Shown one piece after another: positions 34,736 through 43,900 of a stretch of DNA of 64,000 nucleotides. This DNA comes from Salvia splendens. Taxonomy: Eukaryota; Streptophyta; Magnoliopsida; Lamiales; Lamiaceae. The notes under the pieces were generated by a model. It ran no database searches. It was given only the letters and a program-made list of their open reading frames with translations, and was not told where the DNA came from. The position numbers and the translations under genes are program-made. The DNA lies in the NCBI RefSeq assembly GCF_004379255.2, contig NC_056051.1, positions 6,288,062 to 6,352,061 of the forward strand. Reading direction: 5' to 3'. Positions within the stretch are counted from its first letter, which is position 1. Each line of letters opens with the position of its first letter.

Positions 34736-35453
34736 TTAGTCTACATTTGTGTGTTTGTGTGGAAGGTTTGTTTGTGGTGTAGTTTTTGGGTTATCAGTCT
34801 TCTTTGTCATTTACTGTTCGGGTTTGGCCTTATCATGTCGACCTGATACACACTATATATTTGGGATGTTGTATGTAATATTGTTTTCGCTACTACATCT
34901 ATAATATCTCTTGCAATTTTGCAATAACGTGAACCATTTAGCCCCAAATTGTACTCTAAATGGCATTATTTAGTGGCTAATTTGTTAATTACCTTTGACA
35001 TGGAGAGCCTTTCATGGGCTTTTGGCCATACTTCCTCCATGCTTAAAAATCGGACAGCAGAGATCCAATCGGATTTCGATGTCCTTGGTCGAGATTCTGC
35101 AGATTCATCAGGCAACCAGAAATTGCGTTGACATTCTGTTTATTGGTTGCTGTCCGGGTTTGGTCTTATTGCTTGACCCGACAAGCACTGTTTGCGGGCT
35201 TAGGCTTAGGTAATATATATATTTTACGATGTTTTCTATAATCTCGTTCTAGTTCATAATGCTAATCTACAATTGTCTTTGTCGTTATCGAGTCCTGTGA
35301 ACACGATATAGAGCAAATTTGGTGGGATTATTACTTTCTACACTCCTACATATTGCCCTATAGGGACGCGCCATGTGGACCAGATGGCTCGCCATCTTTC
35401 TCTCCGCCAATTAAGAGACACTCCACGAGACGAGACAGGATTTTTTGGCTGCA
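34736..35453 (+). repeat. F-box 3' flank, duplicated after pseudogene 3
   Basis: This non-coding DNA matches 38671-39342 over nearly its whole length (for example 'gcaattttgcaataacgtgaacc', 'ccctatagggacgcgccatgtgg'). It shows that pseudogenes 2 and 3 come from duplication of a segment including about 700 bp of downstream DNA. It ends where the tandem duplication starts. Confidence 0.8.
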
Positions 35454-36468
35454 GCTTTTGAGGATTTGACAAGCTTTGCCCACACAAAGGTCAATTCCGA
35501 GTTAAAGGGAACAGATCAGAAGATCCGTGGTAGAGACAATTGAAGAAGAAGTTCGAATTCAATTACTTGAATTCATACGGTAAATCGTTGTATTTAATTG
35601 CATATATATTCAGTATAATCTGAGATTATATGTTTATAAACATGTTTCTAGTTTTCAATCAGATAAAAGCATGTTTAGATGCAAATCGTTCAATCAAACT
35701 AAATTGATTTCCACTGCAAAACCAACAGATGCGATATCCGACTCTTGTCATCATGTATACACCCTAGGAACAGGAACATGGTGGCGTGTGGAAGCTGGTG
35801 CTACTTCTCGTCTCGGAATCTATTCAGGTTCGTACATTGTTTGTAATGGCATCCTCCATTGGATAGGAGGAGAACATGATTTGGCTCTTACCTTATAGAT
35901 TTGTGGTTTTGATCTTGAAAACGAATGTTTTGGCATCTTCTCTTATCCTCGTCCTCCTCCACCTGTAGATAATGGACGTGGCTATCTAACCGGGGAGTTG
36001 TCTGCTTTGATGGACTGTCTGTATTTTTCATACACATGGGAAGATGATGTTGTCATCTGGTTGATGAAGGAATACCAGGTCGAGGAATCTTGGACCATAT
36101 TGTACAAGATAAGTACTAATGGTTTTGATTTAGATTGGGCTTTTGTTACTGATTGGAAATACATGCGTCTTAAACCAATTAAACTTTTTAAAGATGGTGA
36201 CGTTTTGATGCTGCTGGAGGGAAAGCGACTCATCTACTACTCCAACAAGACAAGAACTATTCAACAAGTCGGTATGTTTAAGGATGCAACTGTGAAGGAT
36301 TGTGTTAGTGCCCTGATTTTCACTCCTAGCCTTTTATCACTCAAGAATTTCGGATTCGAGAATGTGATCTCGTTTTAGTTAGTCTATATTTGTGTGTTTG
36401 TGTGGAAGGTTTGTTTGTGGTGTAGTTTTTGGGTTATCAGTCTTCTTTGTCATTTACTGTTCGGGTTT
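35454..36468 (+). repeat. Tandem duplicate of 33811-34825
   Basis: Offset exactly 1,643 bp: 33811 corresponds to 35454. The copied block starts within Copia C's 3' LTR (gcttttgaggatttgac) and runs through the LTR end, the F-box 3' half and the start of its flank. The junction has a 2-base overlap ('ca') between the F-box flank and the LTR. Sequence identity is very high, so the event is recent and happened after Copia C inserted. Confidence 0.93.
35728..36378 (+). pseudogene. F-box pseudogene 2', duplicated C-terminal half
   Basis: Almost identical to 34085-34735, including the TAG at 35896, so that stop predates the duplication. It keeps CAG (Gln) where the other copy has a TAG at 34433, so that stop arose afterwards. 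The longest clean frame is 35998-36378 (126 codons, SALMDCLYFSYTWEDDVV to FENVISF). There is no F-box domain and no promoter other than the adjoining LTR fragment. Confidence 0.9.
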
Positions 36469-37094
36469 TGCAGAACAAATACTCTTTTTCCCACACATCG
36501 GCATTTGCAGTATGCTATTGAAGTACCTGCTAATCGATTCTCTCGACTGCATGAAATTAGATTTCATTGTCTGATACTTTTGATAATGTTCTCGAATGTA
36601 CAAAAAATTGCAACTTACTCATCAATTGTTAGGTTACTTATATATCTTGGTCGTCCAATCGTTTCAAGCATGTTAACTAAACTTCTATATGTATACTTAT
36701 CCATACGTACATAGTTTTTCATGACATATGGTATCATTGTCATAATTGAGTATGTAAATGTAACGCGATCGGCAAAGCTCATTCATAGAATGTGGGGCCT
36801 TTAAGCTTTAATGTTTCCGTTTTCTTTATTTGCATACGAACGATAATAATAAATAATTCCAAATTTACAACTAAGTATTGAGCATTGAACTATTACTTGA
36901 TGCAAGATGCTCGATCGTGCTTACCGGCCATTGAGAGGTCGAGTATGCTCAATCAAGCATTTAATCATCGAATTAACTTTGTGCGGTTTTTGGTGCATTA
37001 TGCTCGATTGTGTGCTTGCTTAGCATTTTGAGGTCCAGCATTACCCGGTTAAGCATCAAGCGTAAGCAACATGTTCGGGTTTAGGCCCAAACGA
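36469..37094 (+). repeat. Intergenic segment; empty-site paralogue of element D insertion
   Basis: 36469-36510 resembles the DNA just upstream of pseudogene 1 (compare 'tgcagaacaaatactcttt' at 8754). 36512-37094 matches 9431-9705 plus 24857-25144 as one uninterrupted block, with a single gtggg at 36792-36796. No gene is present. Confidence 0.85.
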
Positions 37095-37347
37095 GACATA
37101 AGGAGCTCAATTACCCATCGTCTCGTCGCTTGCCTTTACCCTTTTTCAAAAAGGGGAGTATGATGTAGTTCTAGAATATAAAACTTGGTGGCTAAGCAAG
37201 TTATTATTTTGGTTTTATTTATTTCTTAGTAAATATAATTAGTAGATGAAAAATATTAGGAGAGATTGTTTTTCCTTCTTTAAAATTAGGTTTTATTTTC
37301 CTTTTTAGTTGTTTTCCTTTCAGTTTTATTTTAGGATTTCCTTTGTC

Positions 37348-37355
37348 TATATAAA
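37348..37355 (+). promoter_or_regulatory. Candidate TATA box upstream of F-box pseudogene 3
   Basis: TATATAAA in 'ttgtcTATATAAAggc', about 145 bp before the ATG at 37498. The surrounding 37130-37400, including 'aaaaaggggagtatgatgtag' near 37150, looks like a purine tract followed by a Gypsy-type LTR start. The promoter may therefore come from an old solo LTR. Not proven. Confidence 0.35.
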
Positions 37356-37497
37356 GGCTTCCTTAGAATTAAGAGTACAAAATATATCTTAACTTCGAAA
37401 ATTAAAAAAAAACAGTAGAAATTAATGAGAAGAAGCCCTAATTCTATTATATGCCGCTACTCCTTCTGTGTTCTGAATGGCAACATATTCTATTTCT

Positions 37498-38670
37498 ATG
37501 AAGCGCAATTTCTTCACAAATCTGCCATCAGAAATCACCCTGCCGAAATCCTCTCACACCTCCCTATCCGAAGCATTGCATTAAGCAAGTGCGTTTGCAA
37601 ACCATGGCTCAATCTTCTCGATTCCGACAATTTCGAATTCAAAACCCCACCCGCTCTAGCTCTCTTGCAGCAGATGAGCTCAATTCGGTGCTCAATTTTT
37701 GATATTGAAGACGAAGACGAATTCGATGATGAGAAGAGCCATGATCTTCACTACATTCCGCTCACAGATTTCGATATCCCTCACGAAAACTCAGTACAAC
37801 TAGAAGCTATGGCTGCAAATGGATTGCTTCTTCTATTCTCACAGTTAGGGCGTCCTCAAGTTCCTCTTTTTATATGTAATCCAATCACTCGTCAATATAT
37901 CGAGCTCTGGGCCTGAGGAATACATCTTAGATGATGATGATGACGATGTATATGATGTGCTTAGTTATGGTTTTGGAATGAGCAAAATTAGTGGGCAATA
38001 TAAGGTGCTCTGTATCGATGCAGACGCGATATCCGACTCTTGTCATCATGTATACACCCTTGGAACAGGAACATGGAGGCGTGTGGAAGCTGGTGCTACT
38101 TCTCGTCTCGGAATCTATTCAGGTGCGTACATTGTTTGTAATGGCATCCTCCATTGGCAAGGATGAGTAAATGATTTGGCTCATACCTTATGGATTTGTG
38201 GTTTTGATCTTGAAAATGAATGTTTTAGCATCTTCTCTGCTCCTCCTCCTCCACCTGTAGATAATGGACGTGGCTATCTAACTGGGGAGTTGTCTGCTTT
38301 GATGGACTGTCTGTGTTATTCATACACATAGGAAGATGATATTGTCATCTGGTTGATGAAGGAATACCAGGTCGAGGAATCTTGGACCATATTGTACAAG
38401 ATAAGTACTAATGGTTTTGATTTAGATTGGGCTTTTGTTACTGATTGGAAATACATGTGTGTTAAACCAATTAAACTTTTTAAAGATGGTGACGTTTTGA
38501 TGCTGCTGGAGGGAAAGCGGTTCATCTACTACTCCAACAAGAAAAGAACTATTTAACAAGTCGGTATGTTTAAGAATGCAGCTGCGAAGGATTATGTTAG
38601 TGCCCTGATTTTCACTCCTAGCCTTTTCTCACTCAAGGATTTCGGATTCAAGAATGTGATCTCGTTTTAG
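37498..38670 (+). pseudogene. F-box pseudogene 3 (nearly full length)
   Basis: ATG at 37498 (MKRNFFTNLPSEIT), then a 2-base insertion shifts the F-box into the frame that continues AEILSHLPIRSIALSKCVCKPW. The acidic linker (DIEDEDEFDDEKSHDLHYI), GLLLLFSQLGRPQVPLFI and CNPITRQYIELW follow. A frameshift at about 37910, a TGA at 38164, a TAG at 38329 (Trp in relatives) and a TAA at 38554 (Gln in relatives) disrupt the F-box-associated region, which otherwise runs to FENVISF at 38670. This is the most complete plus-strand copy and the best local reference for the ~390-codon ancestral gene. No intron is evident. Confidence 0.88.
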
Positions 38671-39342
38671 TTAGTCTATATTTGTGTGTTTGTGTGAAGG
38701 TTTGTTTGTGGTGTAGTTTTTGGGTTATATGTCTTCTTTGTCATTTACTGTTCGGGTTTGGCCTTATCATGTCAACCCGATACACACTATAATATCTCTT
38801 GCGATTTTGCAATAACGTGAACCAATTAGCCCCAAATTTTACTCTAAATGGCATTATTTAGTGGTTAATTTTGTTAATTACCTCCGACAAGGAGAGCCTG
38901 TCATGGGCTTTTGTCCATACTTCCTCCATGCTCAAGATTCGGACCGAAGAGATCCAATCGGATTTCGATGTCATTGGTCGAGATTCTGAAGATTCATCAG
39001 GCAACCAGAAATTGTGTTGACATTCTGTTTATTGCTTGATGTCCGGGTTTGGTCTTATTGCTTGACCCCCCGACAAGCACTGTTTGCGGGCTTAGGCTTT
39101 GGTAATATATATATTTTGCGATGTTTTCTATAATCTCGTTCTAGTTCATAATATTAATCTACAATTGTCTTTGTCATTATCGAGTCCTGTGAACACGATA
39201 TAGAGCAAATCTGGTGGAATTATTACTTTCTACACTCCTACATACCGCCCTATAGGGACGCGCCATGTGGACCAGATGGCTCGCCATCTTTCTCTCCGCC
39301 AATTAAGAGACACTCCACGAGACGAGACAAGATTTTTTGGCT
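38671..39342 (+). repeat. F-box 3' flank, second copy
   Basis: Matches 34736-35448. Unlike that copy it continues past 'gattttttggctgca' into a palindromic MITE-like sequence, so it keeps the original right side of the flank. No gene. Confidence 0.8.
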
Positions 39343-39406
39343 GCAACGCTAGTTCGCTGTCGTCTCGTCTCCGCTAGACGAGCTCGAGACAGCGACTAGC
39401 TGCATT
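39343..39406 (+). repeat. Imperfect palindrome, MITE-like hairpin
   Basis: Arms 'gctagttcgctgtcgtctcg' and 'cgagacagcgactagc' pair around 'tctccgctaga', extending outward to 'gcaa'/'ttgc' with gaps. The following 'gcattgctaatgctcta' reads, reversed, as the 'TAGAGCATTAGCAATGC' end seen in some plant MITEs. I could not find the opposite end or a target duplication. Confidence 0.4.
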
Positions 39407-40269
39407 GCTAATGCTCTACGTGACTTAGATTTTACTAAAAAGAGAAACAAATAGATTATTTTTCAATTACATTATCTATCCACCAAGTGTTGAGGATAAA
39501 ACAATTTAATTTGAGTATTCATTTCAACTTTCAAACAAGTGCTTTATGAGATGCAGTTAGTCTTTCTCTATATATGTGACCTTTCTCTATATATGTGACC
39601 TTTTTCTCGTTTCCCTCACAAAATTTGAGTATTCATTTCAAACAAATGCTCATATCAACACTAATAAGAGCATCTCCAAAGAGTATAAAGTAAAAAAAGA
39701 GTAAAACAAGAAAGATTAAATATATTTGCAATAAGAGAAATGAATTGTAATAGGATAGTTTGAACAGAAATACTATATAAACACTATATAAACACTAATA
39801 AGAGCATTTCCAAAGGGAAAAGGTGCATTGAAAAGATATTTTTCTCATTTACCTTATAAATAAAGTAAATATATCTTCTTAAAAGGTAATGGATTCTAAA
39901 CAACGAAGGTAAGTTAAAAATATAAACAATCAACTTTTTTACCTCTCCTATCAAGATGCGGTAAAGATGTCTTCTTAAAATAAAAGATGCATAATACCTC
40001 TTCAAATGCTATTTCCATTGGAACATTAAAGTTTATGAAGAAAAAAGTTAAATTCATTTCAAAGTTCAACCAAATGCACTGTAACTTATAAGAGATGAGT
40101 TGGTTGGTCTTTCCCTTGTGACTATTCCAGTCTCCAAGGGCGTACAAAATCAGAATAATTTATTGTGACCTTTCAAGTTTACAATACATATGAGAATCAC
40201 AATCACAATATATCTACCATCAGATCTTTTAAGCAGTGATTCAGTCTCAGTCCAAATCTGTGTCAAATA
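39407..40269 (+). other. AT-rich spacer with short repeats
   Basis: Contains a 2 x 19-bp direct repeat (ctttctctatatatgtgac, 39562-39599), a repeated 'tttgagtattcatttcaa' (39512 and 39623), and two 'agagcat(c/t)tccaaag' strings (about 39668 and 39803) typical of MITE ends. The last 35 bases before 40270 (agcagtgattcagtc) match the leader of F-box pseudogene 6 (53706-53738), so they belong to the next gene. No other gene is seen. Confidence 0.5.
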
Positions 40270-40321
40270 ATGGAGTATGATTTTTTCGGAAATCTACCAT
40301 CAGAAATCACCACAAACATCC
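40270..40321 (+). pseudogene. F-box pseudogene 4, first exon stub (before element E)
   Basis: The ATG at 40270 opens MEYDFFGNLPSEITTNI, the first 17 residues of the family and the start of the F-box. Element E cuts it at 40321 with the duplication catcc (40317-40321). The leader (agcagtgattcagtc...) is shared with pseudogene 6, which supports this start. The rest of the gene resumes at 46578. Confidence 0.88.
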
Positions 40322-40970
40322 TGTTAGGAATACATCTATTCCACCAGTGACGGATGAGTCGCCGGGTGTGGACGCTACCCCGACGACACTATCGGGTGAC
40401 ATGGATTCATCATCAACGGAGAAGGAAGGAGCAGAGGAACGTGGAGAACCATTGGAGGAGGTTAGGGAGAAGATGAAGACGAGAGAGTTAAGGCCTCGGA
40501 AGGGACTCAAGCGGCCAGAGCGTTTCCAGGGCTTCGTGACGAAGTAGCACGCCAGCCGCTCGAGGAAATGCCTGAACCAGTTTACTGTTTTATTCTTGTT
40601 TTAGACTACCGTTTGTTTCTGATTATTTTTATTATTATTTTGAACTAATTTTGTGTCGAGCGTTTTATAAGCTCCGTCGGGTTTTCTTTGTTGGTTCTTT
40701 CCCGATGTATAGGATTAGGTCGAACCAACCCTAGGGTCCTAGTATTATAAATAGGGCATATCATTAATTCCGTCATTGAATTAATGAAATATTATTAGCC
40801 CACTTATCGTGTTTAACACTCTCAAAACCCCTACTTTGTTGCCGACGGAAATCTCTTCTGCGCCAACGACCACGTTTTGGCCGCCGACCCTGTTCGCGGG
40901 GCGCCGGAGTTCTTGGTGTTACTCTCGTAACCGGGAAGAATATTTCGACAAGCGAAGGAGTATCATAACA
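40322..40970 (+). repeat. 5' LTR of element E
   Basis: TATA box at 40746-40753. Its first ~220 bp is a copy of the coding end of the polyprotein and still reads open for 66 codons (40347-40547), with a few residue changes relative to the 3' copy (for example Glu to Lys, Asp to Gly). This is a by-product of the gene end lying inside the LTR, not a separate gene. Confidence 0.93.
40746..40753 (+). promoter_or_regulatory. TATA box in 5' LTR of element E
   Basis: TATAAATA in 'gtatTATAAATAggg', identical in the 3' LTR at 46349-46356. It would drive the genomic RNA, with the R region starting about 30 bp downstream. Confidence 0.65.
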
Positions 40971-40985
40971 ATTGGTGCTTTCACA
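40971..40985 (+). other. Primer-binding site of element E
   Basis: ATTGGTGCTTTCACA directly follows the 5' LTR. TTGGTGCTTTCA is a recurrent primer-binding site in plant chromoviruses and differs from the iMet type of the Copias here. The matching tRNA could not be checked. Confidence 0.6.
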
Positions 40986-40996
40986 TTGTTGAACTC

Positions 40997-43900
40997 ATGG
41001 AGATACATACGGAATCGACGAGCGCTCCTGTGGTGTTGATAGGAGGCAACGCACAAGAATTGGTACCCACCATCGCGCGCCGTCACCAAGGTAATAGGCG
41101 AGACGGGGGCGGACCGCCACGACCCCCCCCGGGAGGCGATCGCCATCCGTCGGATGGAAACCCTACTGATCCATTAATTCAGGGATTGGATAGGATCATG
41201 GAGCGTTTTGACCAATTGGAGTCTCGGATGGATAATTCGGATAGGCGAGTAGATGTATTGGAGAATCCACGTTTTCCGGACACATACCCACCGGACGACG
41301 ATTTTGAGTCGGATGAGGAGGCGTTTGCGGAGCATCGGGAGTCGGAGAATTGGAGAAGAGAGGCGAACCCACGTCATCAACAATTGGGATTCCGTGATCA
41401 ACGACAGCCTCGGGGGGGCCGTAGGGGTGGTGCGTATGGAGCACGGAGTGATTATCGACGCGACGAAAATTGGCAGCAAGAAGAAGTCTCTGACAGACGG
41501 TTAGGGGTACACCAGCCGCGTCGGAGGTCCAGCTGGGACCCACCACCAACACGCGGGCGCGGGTGGCGTGACAATCGTCGTGCATCGTGTTGGGACCCAC
41601 CACCACGGCGTGACCGTTTCACCTACAATCAGGACTCGGATTCGCGTCATGGGGTGAAGATGCGTGCCCCTCACTTCGATGGATCGGACGCTTCAAATTG
41701 GATCTCTCGTGTCCAGTACTATTTCGACCATGTGAGGATGCCGGAGGAAGACCGCCTTCATTATGCGGTGATGTTGTTTGACCCCCCAGCAGCAGAATGG
41801 ATTTTCAATTACCGCAACAACAATCGTTTTGTATCGTGGACTGAATTCTTGGAGGATGTGCGCCACCGTTTCGACCCGCAGAGCTTTAAGAATTATATTG
41901 GCCCCTTATCCAAACTAGTCCAAACCGGCTCGGTGGCCGACTACCACGATACATTTGAAAAGTACTTGAATCGAGTAGTGGGTATGCCTGACTATGTACT
42001 ATTGCCAATATTTATCGAAGGATTGAAGGAACCTATTCAAGAGAAAGTGGAGATGCATCAACCTCAATCCCTCGCGGAGGCAATGGCTATTGCGCTTCGC
42101 CTCGGGGCAAATCAAGAACGCAGGTGGCAGCAAACCTCTACAGGACCGAAGAAGCAATGGTCGAGCCGCGAGTCGCGACAGCCTGCGCTGCCCGGCCCTG
42201 GCCCACCCACGACCACGGTACCACAAACGTCCAGCGCATTACCGAAGGTAGCTCCAATCCGCGTGTCTAATGCAGAGAAGTCGGAGAGATCTCGCAAGGG
42301 GCTATGTTGGCATTGTCCAGAAAAGTACGTTCCCGGCCATATCTGTGCGGTTAAACTCCTTTGTTATGTAGGAGAGGATGACGAGGAGGAAGATGGGGAT
42401 CACCTCGATGGACATCAGCAATCCGACGAGGTCATTCGAGCTGATTTGTCTCACCTTCACGCTTTGAGTAGCAACACCCGCTCCAAACCCTTCCAAGTAG
42501 TGGGCACTATTGGATCAACAGAGGTGGTGATATTGATTGATACAGGGAGCTCACATGATTTCCTTCACCCACGCATCGCGGAGCATCTCAAGCTGTCCTT
42601 AACACCTATTCGCCTGTTTCGGGTTTATGTGGGCAACGGTGGATCCTTGCCTTGTTCACACGTGTCACGCCGGACCAAATTGGCTATGCAGGGCGCCGAG
42701 TTTCTCATCGACCTTCACATATTGGACATTCATGGACCCGATATCATTCTAGGGATGGAATGGTTGGAATCCCTAGGCAAAGTGGCGGCTGATTTTGTGG
42801 GGAAGACGTTGGAATTTCACAAGAATGGTCAGAAATTTTTTATTCAAGGCAGGCTGCCTGGCCCGCGTCAGATATCTCTACACTCCCTGGCGTCGTTAAC
42901 TACACATTCTCCTGCTCACGAGTTTTACGAGTTGGTGTCCCTAGACCCCGAGGACCACTCAGCCACTCTCCTCTCGGCTCATCCAGAATTTCCGCCAGAT
43001 TTACCTGGGGAAATCCGCCAGGTGCTGGACGAATTCGAGCAGGTTTTTGGCCTCCCGGTGGGGCTCCCCCCTGCTCGCCCTTTTGACCACAAGATTCATC
43101 TATTGCCACACACGAGGCCGGTAAACGTACGCCCTTACCGTTACCCATATTTTCAAAAGAACGAAATTGAGAAACAGGTGAGGGAGATGTTGGATCAAGG
43201 GATTATACAAAGGAGTCAGAGCCCTTTTTCCTCCCCAGTGTTGCTAATCAGGAAGAAGGATGGCACGTTCCGTTTCTGTATAGATTATCGAGCTTTGAAC
43301 CTAGCCACGGTTCCAGACCATTTTCCCATTCCCACGGCCGATGAATTGTTTGACGAATTGGGGAAAGCTAAGTTTTTCACGAAGCTGGATTTGCGCTCAG
43401 GATATCACCAGATCCGAATGCACGAAGCGGACATCTTTAAGACGGCCTTCCGAACGCATGATGGGCATTTTGAATTCTTGGTAATGCCGTTCGGACTAAC
43501 AAACGCCCCGTCCACTTTCCAGGCGGCGATGAACAGTATATTTCAGCCGCTTCTTCGGAAATGCGTGATAGTTTTCTTTGACGATATCCTGATTTACAGC
43601 TCAACCATGGAGTCCCATTGCACACACTTGACCGAGGTATTATCGCTCCTACTCGCCCACAAGTTTTTTGTGAAGTTATCAAAATGTGTTTTTTGCAGCA
43701 CTACTGTTGAATATTTGGGGCATTTAATTACAGATGGACAGTTGGTAGCTGACCCGGCAAAGACTGCAGCGATGACCGCGTGGCCATTACCGCGCACGGT
43801 GAAACAGTTAAGGGGATTTCTTGGTTTGACGGGATACTACCGTCGTTTTGTCGCCCATTATGCGGTCATAGCGGCTCCCTTGACCGATTTATTAAAAACG

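Noticed and set aside
40347..40547. 66-codon frame in the 5' LTR of element E as a gene
   Set aside because: It is the LTR copy of the polyprotein C-terminus and has no start context of its own.
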